Source of the DNA: Alphaproteobacteria bacterium UBA998
GTDB lineage: Bacteria; Pseudomonadota; Alphaproteobacteria; Rickettsiales; UBA998
Assembly: GCA_002291925.1 (NCBI GenBank)
Contig: DBAY01000024.1
Span: forward strand, 1-64,000
DNA length: 64,000 nt
Direction of reading: 5' to 3'
Shown here piece after piece: positions 51,321 through 64,000 of this stretch. A program made the position numbers and the translations under genes. How positions within the stretch are numbered: the stretch's first letter is position 1; every line of letters begins with the position of its first letter. The notes below the pieces were generated by a model. The model saw only the letters and a list, made by a program, of their open reading frames with translations, did not search any database and was not told the DNA's origin.

Positions 51321-53342
51321 TTGCAACCTTCCACCGCATCGCCGAACCCGCTGCAGCGCTGGGTGCATTGGGCCCCGCTCTGGCTGGGCGCGGGCGTGGC
51401 GCTCTATTTCCGCTTTCCCTTTGAGCCGCCGCTGGCCTGGGCGTGGGGACTGCTGGCCTTCCTGCCGCTGCTCTGGTGGGCGCGGCATCAGCTGCGCGGG
51501 CTGGCAGTGGTGCTGGCGATGGCAGCCATGGCGCTGGGGTTTTGCGCCGGTATCTGGCAGACCTCGCGGGTGGCGGCCCCCGTGCTGCTGCAACCCCTGG
51601 AGGCAGCGCGCATCGAGGGGCGCGTGCGGGACATCACCATTGAAGGCAGGCGCCAGAAAATCACGCTGGACGAGGTGCGCATCGAGGGGCTGCCGCCGGA
51701 GCGGACTCCCCGGCGCGTGCGCGTATCAGCGGCACTGGGCGCGCAAGAGCTCGGCATTGGCGAGCGTATACAGGCACGGGCAGGGCTCTCGGCCCCCGCG
51801 CGGCCCGTGATGCCGGGCGGATTTGATTTCGGGCGCTATTTCTTATTCCGCGAAGTCGGCGCCATCGGGTATGTCATTCCGCCTGTGAGCATTGTCTCAT
51901 CCCGCGCGGAAACGGCCACCCTCAATGCGTGGATGACGCGGCAGCGGCTGGCGCTAAAACGCTACCTGCTGGCGGTGCTGCCGGAGCCCGCCAACGCACT
52001 GGCCGTGGCCTATGTGACCGGCGATCAGGCCGCCGTGAGCGAAGCCATCCAGGAGAATATGCGCGTGGCGGGCCTCTCGCACATTCTGGCCATCTCTGGC
52101 ATGCACATGACCATCGTCTGCGGCATCGTCTATTTCATCATTCGGCTTGTGTTGGCAGCGATTCCCGCGCTGGCGCTGCGCTACGACATTCGCAAGGGCG
52201 CAGCGCTGTTCGCGCTGCTCAGCGGCGGTTTATACCTGTGGCTCGCGGATTTCCCGGTCTCCGCCGTGCGTGCCTATGTGATGATCGCCGTCTTCTTCTC
52301 CGCCATCCTCGCCGGGCGCGAGGCGGATGGGCTGCGCTCCCTCGTCATTGCCGCGATCGCGCTGCTGCTGGTGCAGCCCTCCAGCCTGCTGGAGCCGGGA
52401 TTCCAGCTCTCCTTTGCCGCCGTACTGGCGCTGATTCTCTTTTACCGCTGGTGGAATGGGCGACGGGAAGGCGAAGGATGGGAGGTATTATCCTTGGCGA
52501 TGCGTGTAGGCTATTATTTTCTGGGATTGCTGATGACTACACTGGTCGCAGGCTTTGCCACGGCACCAATCGCCGCCTATCATTTTCATCAATTCAGTAC
52601 CTATGGGCTATTAGCCAATACCTTCTGCATCCCATTAGTGTCTTTTCTTGTCACGCCCGCGCTGATGCTGGCATTGCTGCTGGCGCCAATAGGCGCGCAG
52701 GAACCGTTTCTGGCCGTCACCGGCTGGGGGTTTGAGACGATGACCAACATCGCCGCCCACGCTGCTGCCTTGCCAGGTGCGCTTCTCAGCGTGCCGCCCA
52801 TGCCGGATGGCATGATGGCAGCAATGCTCATGGGGGGCATCGTGATGATGGGCGCAAAACTTCGCTACCGGCTGGCGGGGGTGGCGATGGTTGTCGCTTG
52901 TCTCATCGTTGCCATGCTCTCATACCAGCCGCCTGACATGCTGGTTGCAAGTGATGTAAAAGCTATTGCGATGAGAAAAGGTGATGCATGGGAGCTATTA
53001 AAAGGCACTTCGCGCAACTTCGCGGTGGAGGAGTGGCAAAACGCGCTGGGTGTGACGATGACGCCGGGCCTGACGGACCGCTGCGACCGTGCCGGCTGTA
53101 TTCATGCATTGGATCCCCGCGTGATTGCCTTGCCACGCTACGAGCGTGCCTTGGTGGAAGATTGCCAGCTGGCTGACCTTGTAATGACCGAGAAAACATA
53201 TCGTGGCGATTGTTCCGCCCGGCTATTGGACGGCGAAGCGCTGCGGCGTTACGGCACCCATGCTATCCGGCTGGAGCGCAGAAAACTAAAGATATGGCAC
53301 GGATGCAGCGGCATCGCTCGGCGGCCGTGGAATCGCTGCTAG
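51321..53342 (+). CDS. comEC: ComEC/Rec2 family DNA-uptake channel protein, 673 aa
   Basis: Polytopic inner-membrane protein forming the DNA translocation channel in natural transformation. Two N-terminal hydrophobic helices (about 20-70), a soluble OB-like domain (about 80-170), then the competence domain with the signature HILAISGMHMTIVCG and many TM helices to about 540. The C-terminal metallo-beta-lactamase domain common in ComEC appears shortened or absent. The start is a TTG at 51321, well supported by GGACAGGAG upstream; no ATG lies near. Its stop overlaps the convergent TraB/GumN gene by 4 nt. Other com genes are not in the window. Confidence 0.88.
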   Translation: MQPSTASPNPLQRWVHWAPLWLGAGVALYFRFPFEPPLAWAWGLLAFLPLLWWARHQLRGLAVVLAMAAMALGFCAGIWQTSRVAAPVLLQPLEAARIEGRVRDITIEGRRQKITLDEVRIEGLPPERTPRRVRVSAALGAQELGIGERIQARAGLSAPARPVMPGGFDFGRYFLFREVGAIGYVIPPVSIVSSRAETATLNAWMTRQRLALKRYLLAVLPEPANALAVAYVTGDQAAVSEAIQENMRVAGLSHILAISGMHMTIVCGIVYFIIRLVLAAIPALALRYDIRKGAALFALLSGGLYLWLADFPVSAVRAYVMIAVFFSAILAGREADGLRSLVIAAIALLLVQPSSLLEPGFQLSFAAVLALILFYRWWNGRREGEGWEVLSLAMRVGYYFLGLLMTTLVAGFATAPIAAYHFHQFSTYGLLANTFCIPLVSFLVTPALMLALLLAPIGAQEPFLAVTGWGFETMTNIAAHAAALPGALLSVPPMPDGMMAAMLMGGIVMMGAKLRYRLAGVAMVVACLIVAMLSYQPPDMLVASDVKAIAMRKGDAWELLKGTSRNFAVEEWQNALGVTMTPGLTDRCDRAGCIHALDPRVIALPRYERALVEDCQLADLVMTEKTYRGDCSARLLDGEALRRYGTHAIRLERRKLKIWHGCSGIARRPWNRC

Positions 53343-54271
53343 TCCGCTTGCGTGATGAAGTAGCCCTCGTCCTCGAGCCTGGAGAGGATGCCGTCATCGC
53401 CGGTCAGGTGCAGCGCGCCGATGGCCACGAATAAACCGCCCTCCTGCAGGCGCGGCAGAATGCGCGACACCATCGTGCGGTTGCGGTCGGTGATGAGAAA
53501 GGCGCGGAGTTTCTGGGAAAAGACCGGGTCTTCAATCGCCGCAAACGACGTCTCGCCGATATCCTGTATACTGAGCAGGTCCTTGCGACGGTATGCTTCG
53601 AAGAGTTCGCGGTTGGTCTGGCGGATTTCGTCAACGCGCCCGACTGCATCGGACACCATCAGGCGCTGCTCCTCCAGTGGCAGGGTCTGGAAGAAGCTGA
53701 ATTGCTCGGACGCCGTCTCCAGCCCTTCGATGGCGATGCCCTGCGCGATGGCCAGCCGTTGCAAACGAGCATCCATCACCACGCCATCGGCTGTTTGCGG
53801 CGGATATTGCAGTAAGATGGCTGCCGCCCAAGGCCGGTAGCGGTCAAAGAAGGCGGGCGGCATTTCTGGCTGCAGCCGCTGCATGTGGGTGAGCGCCTGC
53901 TCATAAAGATCCAGCCCGAGCGCATGGGAGAGCCCATCACGCTGCTGCGCGGGGTAGATCATGTAGCGAGCCACTTCCTGTTGCAGCTCCTGCGATTCCA
54001 CCAGTTCGAACAGCGCGAGGCGCGAGGTTTTCAGCGCCTCGATGACGGCGGGGTTGGCCTCCAGCAGGCTTGGGTCATCGGAATGAATCGTGCCGAACAC
54101 AAACCCTGACGCGCCGCCGCATTTCTCCACATAAAAGAGCAGTCCGGGCCGAATGCGCTCGCTGATGGAAACGTAAGCGGGGTTTTCCGCGCAAAGCTCT
54201 TCCTGCGTGAAACCCAGCGCGGGCAGTGCTGGAGCAAGAAACGTCAGGAGAAGAAGAAAGCGCCATTTCAT
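53339..54271 (-). CDS. TraB/GumN family protein, 310 aa
   Basis: Secreted TIKI-like protein (signal peptide about 1-20). The two conserved motifs are GTIHSDD at 60-66 and GALHLTGDDG at 285-294, which supply metal-binding His residues in related metalloproteases. Function in bacteria is not settled; members are often near cell-envelope genes. The start ATG overlaps the upstream DUF599 stop (ATGA), so it is last in the coupled run with ppiD and trp genes. Confidence 0.85.
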   Translation of the reverse strand: MKWRFLLLLTFLAPALPALGFTQEELCAENPAYVSISERIRPGLLFYVEKCGGASGFVFGTIHSDDPSLLEANPAVIEALKTSRLALFELVESQELQQEVARYMIYPAQQRDGLSHALGLDLYEQALTHMQRLQPEMPPAFFDRYRPWAAAILLQYPPQTADGVVMDARLQRLAIAQGIAIEGLETASEQFSFFQTLPLEEQRLMVSDAVGRVDEIRQTNRELFEAYRRKDLLSIQDIGETSFAAIEDPVFSQKLRAFLITDRNRTMVSRILPRLQEGGLFVAIGALHLTGDDGILSRLEDEGYFITQAD

Positions 54272-55023
54272 GCGGCTGTGGTCTTTCGCAGCAAGACGGG
54301 GTCATCCCGCTTCAGGGTGAAGTAGGTGCCGGAGAGAAACTCGCGGCGGTACAGCACCCAGATAACCACGGTTGTGGTGATGATGAACGCCAGCGGGTGA
54401 AAGAACCAGCTGATGATGGCGAAGCCGTAATAATAGGCACGTAGGCCAAGGTTAAAGTGCCGGGCGGCCGTAGTCATCATTTCCGCCCCGCGTTGCGCGT
54501 AGGCTTCGTGCTGTTCCAGATGCTCATGCGTCCCAGGTGCGGCCCCTACATAAATAGTGAGGTAATTGAACAGCCGCAGCGACCACGTGTATTTGAAAAA
54601 CGCGTGGACGAAGACAATGATGAGCAGCGCCACTTTCAGTTCCCACACGAAGGGAGAGGGCGGTACGGCGTAAGGAATGGCGCGGATGACGCCCTGCGCT
54701 TGCTCGCTGTAACCCAGAAGACCAATCGAGCCGAGCACGAGGAAGATGCTGGTGCTGCCGAAGAAGGACACGCTGCGAATCAGGTTGCCCACTCCGGTCA
54801 TGTCCGGAATGCGGCTCTCCCGCTTGAGCATCTGGCGCATCCACTGCACGCGGTACTGATGCATGATGGAGAGCAGGTTCTCGCTGGTGTGGCTGACGTG
54901 ATGCCGGTGGCTGATTTCGCTGTAGAAGAACCAGGCCATGCCAAACCACGCGAACGCCGCTAGGTCGAGCACGTTGATCGTGACATCGGGGCCGAGTGGC
55001 AGCGAAAAATCAAACGGCGGCAC
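54268..55023 (-). CDS. DUF599 membrane protein, 251 aa
   Basis: Inner-membrane protein with about four TM helices (about 15-35, 85-110, 120-140, 205-235), matching DUF599: FAWFGMAWFFYSEISHRH near the N terminus and LFNYLTIYVGAAPG. Molecular role is unknown. GTG at 55023 lies within the end of trpC (14-nt overlap), and there is no separate ribosome binding site, so translation is probably coupled to trpC. Its stop overlaps the TraB/GumN start. Confidence 0.82.
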   Translation of the reverse strand: MPPFDFSLPLGPDVTINVLDLAAFAWFGMAWFFYSEISHRHHVSHTSENLLSIMHQYRVQWMRQMLKRESRIPDMTGVGNLIRSVSFFGSTSIFLVLGSIGLLGYSEQAQGVIRAIPYAVPPSPFVWELKVALLIIVFVHAFFKYTWSLRLFNYLTIYVGAAPGTHEHLEQHEAYAQRGAEMMTTAARHFNLGLRAYYYGFAIISWFFHPLAFIITTTVVIWVLYRREFLSGTYFTLKRDDPVLLRKTTAA

Positions 55024-55802
55024 GCAGGAGCTCGCGGGTGGCGTGTTCGACGTCGGCTTGGCGCATAAGCGACTCGCCGATCAGGAAACAATCTATGCCC
55101 GCCGCCCGGATTCGGGCAATATCTTTGTCGGTTTGGATGCCGCTTTCACACACAATCGTGTAGCCCTGTGCGATCCCGGGGGCCAGCGCCTCGGTGGTGG
55201 CGATGTCCACGGCCAAGGTTTTCAGGCTGCGGTTATTGATGCCAAGCAGCCGGGAGCGCAGGTGGGCCAGGGCGAAATCCCGCTCCGCTGCGTTATGCAC
55301 TTCCAGCAGCACATCCATGCCAAGCTCCAGCGCGGCGGCCTCGATTTCCATGGCCTGCGCCACGGAAAGCGCGGCCACGATGAGCAGCACGCAATCGGCG
55401 CCCATGGCGCGGGTTTCTAACACCTGCCACGGGTCGATAATAAAGTCCTTGCGGATCATGGGCAGGTGGGTGGCGGAGCGGGCGGCGGCGAAATGTGCAT
55501 CCTCGCCCTGAAAATAAGGGGCGTCGGTGAGTACGGAAACACAGGCCGCCCCGGCTTTTTCATAGGCTAGCGCGAGGGTGGCGGGGTCGAAATCCGCGCG
55601 AATAAGCCCCTTGCTGGGTGAGGCCTTCTTCACTTCCGCAATTAGGCCGATGCCGCCCACCTGCTTTTTTGCCTCAAGGGCGGCGCGGAAACCGCGCGCG
55701 GGAGATTGGGCGCGGGCGGCTTGCAGAAGGGATTGCTCACTGGTTTCCTGCTTACGCTGCGCCACATGCTCTGCCTTGCGGGCGCAGATTTCAGCTAGCA
55801 CA

Positions 55803-55816
<14 letters not shown>
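55010..55816 (-). CDS. trpC: Indole-3-glycerol phosphate synthase, 268 aa
   Basis: TIM-barrel enzyme of tryptophan synthesis, converting CdRP to indole-3-glycerol phosphate. Catalytic and phosphate-binding motifs include EVKKASPSKG, MIRKDFI, GINNRSLKT and VCESGI. The GTG at 55816 has GGAGG six bases upstream and starts inside the trpD end (14-nt overlap). The longer frame to 55867 is not needed. Last enzyme gene of the trpE-G-D-C run. Confidence 0.95.
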
Positions 55817-56828
<1,012 letters not shown>

Positions 56829-56829
56829 G

Positions 56830-57401
<572 letters not shown>

Positions 57402-57405
<4 letters not shown>

Positions 57406-58934
57406 GAAATCCCTCCCGTGAAGAGATGGGCCCGCTCGGCGGCGCGCATCAAGGCCCGCGCTTTGTTGAGCGTTTCCTGATACTCAGCGGACGGGTCGGA
57501 GTCGGCCACTACGCCACCGCCGGCCTGCAGGTAGAGTGTGCCGTCCTTCACCAGCCCCGTTCGCAGCGTGATGCAGGTGTCCATCGCGCCGCTGGCGGAG
57601 AAATACCCCACGCTGCCCGCGTAGAAACTGCGCCGCACTGGCTCCAGCTCATCGATGATTTCCATCGCGCGGATTTTCGGCGCGCCGCTCACCGTACCCG
57701 CCGGGAAGCCGCTCATCATGCACTCGAAGGCGCTGCGTTTCGGATCGTGTGTGCCTTCCACGTTGGAGACGATATGCATGACGTGGCTGTAGCGCTCAAT
57801 CACCATCTGCTCGGTGACGCGCACCGTGCCGGGCAGGCAGCAGCGCCCCACATCATTGCGGCCCAGATCGAGCAGCATGAGGTGCTCGGCCAGTTCCTTC
57901 GGATCGGCGAGTAACTCCTCGGCCAGCGCCACATCCTCCTCGCGCGTGCGGCCCCGTTTGCGCGTGCCGGCGATGGGGCGGATGGTGACGGTGTCATCGC
58001 GCAGCCGCACGAGAATCTCCGGGCTGGAGCCCACCAGCGCGAAGGGGCCCATATGCAGGTAGAACAAGAACGGCGAGGGATTCATGTGCCGCAAGGAACG
58101 GTAGAGCGCGAACGGATGCAGCGGGAAGGGTGCTGCAAAACGCTGCGATGGCACAACTTGGAAGATATCACCCGCGCGGATATAATCTTTCGCCGTCTCC
58201 ACCATGCGGTGATAATCGGGCTCGCTCATGTTGGCCTTGAAGCCGAGCGGCTCCGGCTCGCCGCTGCGGCTGGCCGCACCGTGAGGCAGCGGCTGGTCCA
58301 ACGCACGCACCACCTCGGCCAGGCGCTGGCGGGCGGCGTCGTAGGCGGCGCTGGTGAGCCCGTCGTTCTCATGCGCCCAGGCGGGTGTGATGAGAAAAAT
58401 GACGCCGTCTACTGCATCGAAAACGAGCATGACAGTGGGACGCATCAGGCAGGCATCGGGCAGGCCGATGGGGTCAGCCTTTGCGCTCGGCAGATGCTCC
58501 ACTAGCCGGATCATGTCATAGCCGTGATAGCCGATGAGGCCCGCGGCCATGGGCGGCAGCTCCGCCGGAATCTCCATGCGGATGGCGCTCAGCAGCTGAT
58601 GCAGGGACTCAAGCGTGGGCTGCGTTTGCGGGTGGAATGGGGTCAGCGTACCCTGATGCAGGCGGGCGATCTCCGCCTTCGTTCCGAAGCAGCGCCAGAC
58701 AAGGTCCGGCTTCAGCCCGATGATGGAATAGCGCCCGCGTACCTCGCCACCTTCCACCGATTCGAGCAGGAAGATGGGCTCCTCCGGCCGCATCAGCTTC
58801 AGCATGGCGGAGATGGGCGTCTCGGTATCGGCGACGAGTTTCGTCCAGACCAGCTGGTGATGGCCCGCGCCCAACCCGGCGCAGAAGGCCTCGCGCGCGG
58901 GGAAACATTCAGGCAGGTCAGCCGGAGCGGTCAT
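57402..58934 (-). CDS. trpE: Anthranilate synthase component I, 510 aa
   Basis: Chorismate-utilising enzyme making anthranilate. The tryptophan-feedback LLES motif is at 56-59, so inhibition by tryptophan is expected. The catalytic core has DLGRNDVGR, FPAGTVSGAPKIRAM and the C-terminal AGGGVVADS block. Its ATG overlaps the ppiD stop (ATGA), and its stop overlaps the trpG start. No leader peptide or attenuator is visible because ppiD is directly upstream. Confidence 0.96.
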
Positions 58935-60853
58935 TCGCGGGGTTCGTTGAGCCGGGCCAGCACGGCTTCATTGATGCGCACCGGGTAGCGTGCGCGAAGC
59001 TGGTTGATGTACTGCTCCAGAATCTCGTTGCGGTAATCGGTACGCAGTTTGCGGCGCACAGCGCGCAAAGCTTGATCTGACTGAGTGCTGCTTTTCGGGT
59101 CAGCGGCGGGTGTGATGTCACGCAACAGTGCAATGACGAAGCCGTCGCCCACCTTCTGCGCGCTCGAAACGCCGCCCGGCTGTTCGAGGGCAAAAATCTC
59201 CTGCACCATCGCAGGCGGCAGGGTAACGCCCTCCATCCCCATGACGGCACCGTTGCGGCGCATCTGGACGTCTGTTGTGCGATCAAACGTGAATTGCTTC
59301 AGCAGCTTCTGGGTCTCCTCCAGCGAGGGGCTCTTGGCCAGCTGGGCGACCATGTCGGTCGCATATTCCTCGCGCGCCTTGGCCAGACGCTCCTGCTTCC
59401 ACGCGCCCACGACCTGCCCACGTACTTCGTCCAGTGTGCGCTGGCGGGGCGGGGTGATGGCATTGACTTTCACCACGTAAATGCCGCCATCGGCGCGGCG
59501 CTGCAATTCGGAGCGCTCGCCTTCGGAAAGCTGGAACGCCGTTTTCAGTAACTCGGCATTCAGCGCCTGCGGCAGCACATCGCGGTTGTCCGTGCCGTGC
59601 CCGGTGGCATCGACTGGCTCCAGCTCACGCAGCGGCAGCTCGGCTTCCTTGGCGGCCTCGGCGAGGGAATCGGTGCCCGCCAGCATCTCTTCCAGCTGAT
59701 CGGTGACATCCTGTACATGCTGCTCCAGCTTCTGCTGGCGAAGCTCTTCAGTGAGGCTTTCCTGCACATCCTCGAACGGCGTCACGCGGCTTTCCACCAC
59801 CTCATCCACGTAATAGATGTGCCATCCGAAGCGGCTCTCCAGCGGCTCGCTGAATTCGCCCTTGTCGAGCTGGAACACTTTCTCCGCTTCCGGCGGCAGC
59901 TGTTCCTTGGTCACGAGGCCGAGATCGAGCGCTTCCTTGTTGATGGGCGCGACCATCGAGATCGCCTCTTTCAGGCTCTTGCCGTTACGCAGGATGCTGT
60001 AGGCGTTCTCCGCATCGGCCTTGGTGGAGAAGAGCAGGTTCTTCACACGGCGCTTCTCGGGAATCATCAGCGATTCGCTGCGCTCGTTATACAGGTTGAA
60101 CACTTCCTGCCGGGTTATTTTTACCTGTTTAGCCCAGTCGTCCGGAGTGACCTCGATGACGGAAAGGGTGCGGTATTCCGGCGCGGTAAAGCGTGTCTGG
60201 TGGTCCTTGAAGTAGGCCGCAATTTCTTCCTCGCCCGGCTCCTGCCTGTCGAGGTTGAGACCCGGCTTCACCGCGTCAACGGCGAGCAGGTCGACACTGC
60301 GTACCTCGCCCTCGATCTTATAGACGAGGTTGGCGTAGCCAGCGGGCACCAGCTTCTCGCCATTCATGATGTCCATCAGCACTTCCTGCTTCAGACTGCT
60401 GCGGAGCTGATCGAGATACTGCGCCTCATGAATGTTCTGCTGGCGCAGCGTCTGCTGGAAGATGGTCTGGTCGAATTCGCCGCTGGCGTTGCGGAATTCC
60501 TCGTTGCGGCTGATTTCGCGCGCCAAGGCATCATCCGAGATGCGAAGCCCCATCCGGTCGGCCTCCAGCGAAATCAGCTGGCGGGAGATCATTCCCTCGA
60601 GCACCATCCGTTGCAGCATCTGCAGATCCACGCCGGAGGTCGGCATATTCTCGCCGAACGTGCGGCGCAGCACGGAGAATTCGCGCTCGAACTCGGCGAG
60701 GCTGATATCTTCGCTGCCCACCGTGGCCACCGTGCGCGGGGAATTCTGGTGGAACACATCCGCCACACCCCAGAAGGCGAAACAAATCACGAGGATGCCG
60801 AGCAGCAGCTTGGCAAAGAATCCGGCAGCGCCCGAGCGCAATTCCTTAAGCAT
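58931..60853 (-). CDS. ppiD: PpiD-like peptidyl-prolyl isomerase (SurA_N/parvulin), 640 aa
   Basis: Inner-membrane-anchored periplasmic chaperone. TM helix about 12-33 (FFAKLLLGILVICFAFWGV), a SurA-type N-terminal helical domain, one parvulin domain (about 265-370, with LDLGLVTKEQLPPEAEKVF and FGWHIYYVDEV) and a second helical part. PpiD assists folding of exported proteins near SecYEG. The ATG at 60853 gives the family start MLKELRSGA; a longer frame runs upstream. It is the first gene of the run with trpE. Divergent from tpiA. Confidence 0.9.
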   Translation of the reverse strand: MLKELRSGAAGFFAKLLLGILVICFAFWGVADVFHQNSPRTVATVGSEDISLAEFEREFSVLRRTFGENMPTSGVDLQMLQRMVLEGMISRQLISLEADRMGLRISDDALAREISRNEEFRNASGEFDQTIFQQTLRQQNIHEAQYLDQLRSSLKQEVLMDIMNGEKLVPAGYANLVYKIEGEVRSVDLLAVDAVKPGLNLDRQEPGEEEIAAYFKDHQTRFTAPEYRTLSVIEVTPDDWAKQVKITRQEVFNLYNERSESLMIPEKRRVKNLLFSTKADAENAYSILRNGKSLKEAISMVAPINKEALDLGLVTKEQLPPEAEKVFQLDKGEFSEPLESRFGWHIYYVDEVVESRVTPFEDVQESLTEELRQQKLEQHVQDVTDQLEEMLAGTDSLAEAAKEAELPLRELEPVDATGHGTDNRDVLPQALNAELLKTAFQLSEGERSELQRRADGGIYVVKVNAITPPRQRTLDEVRGQVVGAWKQERLAKAREEYATDMVAQLAKSPSLEETQKLLKQFTFDRTTDVQMRRNGAVMGMEGVTLPPAMVQEIFALEQPGGVSSAQKVGDGFVIALLRDITPAADPKSSTQSDQALRAVRRKLRTDYRNEILEQYINQLRARYPVRINEAVLARLNEPRE

Positions 60854-60975
60854 AGTCCGTCCCGTAGGTTGGGGAATTCCTACACCAGCCCTCCGGCGAT
60901 GCAAAGTCTTATTTATGGATTGTTCCTCTGCGCTATGCTAGGGGAAAACTCGCAGCGTGGCAGAGAAAACTCATC

Positions 60976-61722
60976 ATGGCAAATCAGCGTCTTATCGTCG
61001 GAAACTGGAAGATGAACGGCAGCCGCGCCCTGGCGTCCGAGCTGGTGCCGCAGGTGGTCAAGTCGCTGCCCTCTGCCCCCGGCCATGTGCAGGCCGTGCT
61101 GTGCCCCCCGGCGACGCTTTTGAGCGAAGTCGGCGCCATGCTGCGCGACACGCCGGTGGCACTTGGCGGGCAGGATTGCCACGCGCAAGTCCACGGTGCT
61201 TTTACCGGTGATATCAGTGCGGAGATGTTGAAAGAGGTGGGGTGCCGATATGTCATCCTCGGTCATTCCGAGCGCCGGGAATATCATGCGGAGACTAATG
61301 CGCAGGTGGTCGCCAAGGCGGCTGCCGTCTTGGCTGAAGGGCTTACGCCCGTCATTTGCGTTGGGGAAACACTAGCCTTACGTGAGATGGGAGAGGCAGA
61401 GCCGTTCGTCGCCAATCAGACGCTGGCCAGCCTGCCGGAGCAGGTAGGTGAGGGCGTGGTCATCGCCTACGAGCCGATCTGGGCCATTGGTACGGGCCAT
61501 ACGCCCACCGCTGAAAACATCACGTCCATGCATCATGCCATCGCCAAAGCGCTCAGAACGGAGCGGGGGCTGGAAGCTCCGCACGTACGTATTCTTTATG
61601 GCGGCTCGGTGAAGGCATCCAACGCAAAGGAAATTTTGGATTTACCCGGCGTGGACGGTGTGCTAGTGGGTGGCGGCAGTTTGATTGCCGCGGAATTTTC
61701 CGCTATCGTCGGCGCGGCCTGA
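60976..61722 (+). CDS. tpiA: Triosephosphate isomerase, 248 aa
   Basis: Interconverts dihydroxyacetone phosphate and glyceraldehyde 3-phosphate. Catalytic Lys12 in GNWKMNG, His97 in LGHSERRE, and Glu166 in YEPIWAIGTG are present, with the C-terminal GGSVKASNA phosphate loop. It is followed 14 nt later by secG, a frequent bacterial pairing. Confidence 0.97.
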   Translation: MANQRLIVGNWKMNGSRALASELVPQVVKSLPSAPGHVQAVLCPPATLLSEVGAMLRDTPVALGGQDCHAQVHGAFTGDISAEMLKEVGCRYVILGHSERREYHAETNAQVVAKAAAVLAEGLTPVICVGETLALREMGEAEPFVANQTLASLPEQVGEGVVIAYEPIWAIGTGHTPTAENITSMHHAIAKALRTERGLEAPHVRILYGGSVKASNAKEILDLPGVDGVLVGGGSLIAAEFSAIVGAA

Positions 61723-61736
61723 AATTAGGGGAGAAC

Positions 61737-62159
61737 ATGGAAACGATTCTTCTGGTCATCCAGATGGTCATTGCGCTGGCACTGATCGGCATCGTGCTGA
61801 TCCAGCGCAGCGACAGTGACGGCATGGGCCTCGGCGGGGCAGGCGGCGGCATGGGGCTGCTTTCCGGCCGCGCCAAGGCGAACGCGCTGACGCGCACCAC
61901 CGCCATTCTGGCAGCGGCTTTCATGCTGAACAGCCTGCTGTTTTCCATCGTGACGACCTCGAGCCGCGAATCCATTTTGGAGAAAATCGAGGCCCAGAAG
62001 GAAGCCACCACGCCAGACGTGCCGCGTGCCGATGAAACAGCGCCAGCCGCGTCCGACGCGGCCTCGGCCGCGCCTGCTCCGGCGGAAGCAACGGCTCCCG
62101 CCGAAGCCCCGGCTCCGGCCAATGACAACCAGCCTTTGAGCGTTCCGCGGGCTGAATAA
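61737..62159 (+). CDS. secG: Preprotein translocase subunit SecG, 140 aa
   Basis: Small subunit of SecYEG. Two TM helices (about 3-24 and 52-74) flank the cytoplasmic loop with LIQRSDSDGMGLGGAGGGMG and SGRAKANALTRTT typical of SecG. The C-terminal tail is Ala/Pro-rich (about 85-140), longer than in E. coli and probably disordered. Between tpiA and pyrG, as in many alphaproteobacteria. Confidence 0.94.
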   Translation: METILLVIQMVIALALIGIVLIQRSDSDGMGLGGAGGGMGLLSGRAKANALTRTTAILAAAFMLNSLLFSIVTTSSRESILEKIEAQKEATTPDVPRADETAPAASDAASAAPAPAEATAPAEAPAPANDNQPLSVPRAE

Positions 62160-63830
<1,671 letters not shown>

Positions 63831-63832
63831 CG

Positions 63833-63898
63833 GTCATTCCCGCGCAGGCGGGAATCCAGAGGTTAGGAAACAGAGATTCCCGTTTGCACGGGAATGAC
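63833..63898. repeat. 66-bp double-hairpin repeat between pyrG and kdsA
   Basis: Outer inverted repeat GTCATTCCCG (63833-63842) with CGGGAATGAC (63889-63898). Inside are two perfect 8-bp hairpins: ATTCCCGC/GCGGGAAT at 63836-63855 and ATTCCCGT/ACGGGAAT at 63876-63895. Same architecture as the elements at 10442 and 15213 but a different sequence. It starts three bases after the pyrG stop. Confidence 0.88.
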
Positions 63899-63911
63899 AA
63901 GGAATCAAACG

Positions 63912-64000
63912 ATGAAAACCATCTCCGTCGGCCACCTGAAAATCTCCAACACGCTGCCCTTCACGCTCATTGCCGGGCCGTGCCAGATGGAATCGCGAGA
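63912..64000 (+). CDS. kdsA: 3-deoxy-8-phosphooctulonate synthase KdsA, N-terminal fragment
   Basis: Cut by the end of the window after 29 codons. The visible N terminus has the KdsA opening with IAGPCQMESR, the PEP-binding segment, which separates it from related DAHP synthases. It makes KDO-8-phosphate for lipopolysaccharide core. Position directly after pyrG is typical. Confidence 0.88.
   Translation, partial: MKTISVGHLKISNTLPFTLIAGPCQMESR

Overview
The window looks like the chromosome of a free-living, flagellated alphaproteobacterium, roughly 60 percent GC by eye. The evidence is the gene families and their order: sdhE next to mfd, the LpxI form of the lipid A pathway, an AmgK/MurU cell-wall recycling pair beside tsaE, a tail-only FlhB paralogue (FlhX) beside csrA, a PAS protein of an alphaproteobacterial type, and an orphan VirB8/VirB9 pair of the kind seen in Rickettsiales and related deep-branching alphaproteobacteria (for example Micavibrio-like lineages). 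The species cannot be fixed from the sequence alone. Almost all of it is coding, with many ATGA stop/start overlaps.

Layout. 1-8.2 kb: two unknown genes, an S24-type repressor, folC, a coupled PAS / unknown / PstS-like run, parE and an unknown membrane protein. 8.2-16.7 kb: mfd (carrying an in-frame palindromic repeat) with sdhE, a PAS plus degenerate-GGDEF protein, recG, and a dicarboxylate/amino-acid symporter. 16.8-20.9 kb: a surface-glycan cluster (GT4 glycosyltransferase, GINT1-N-like propeller protein, O-antigen ligase, zinc-ribbon methyltransferase), then tRNA-Lys. 21.3-28.5 kb: the outer-membrane biogenesis operon bamA-skp-lpxD-fabZ-lpxA-lpxI-lpxB. 28.5-40 kb: motility genes, with flgB-flgC-fliE-fliQ-fliR-flhB on the minus strand interrupted by a GIY-YIG cassette, csrA-flhX-(chaperone-like)-fliO-fliP on the plus strand, then a giant secreted TPR protein, cheZ and cheY. 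40.1-42.4 kb: tsaE-amgK-murU. 42.4-47.5 kb: an accessory-looking island of two secreted Cys-rich proteins of unknown family facing virB8-virB9. 47.5-51.3 kb: def-fmt-truA and gltX. 51.3-60.9 kb: comEC, then a tightly coupled minus-strand run ppiD-trpE-trpG-trpD-trpC-DUF599-TraB/GumN. 61-64 kb: tpiA, secG, pyrG and the start of kdsA.

Two things stand out. First, the genome carries dispersed double-hairpin repeats. One copy lies in frame inside mfd (much like a Rickettsia palindromic element), and a longer one encloses a GIY-YIG nuclease gene inside the flagellar export operon. The ends of that cassette match a 79-bp gene-free element 2 kb away, which suggests a nuclease-linked mobile repeat with a non-autonomous derivative. 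Second, the low-GC island at 42.4-47.5 kb pairs an orphan VirB8/VirB9 with two large disulfide-rich secreted proteins across a shared promoter region that holds a perfect inverted repeat.
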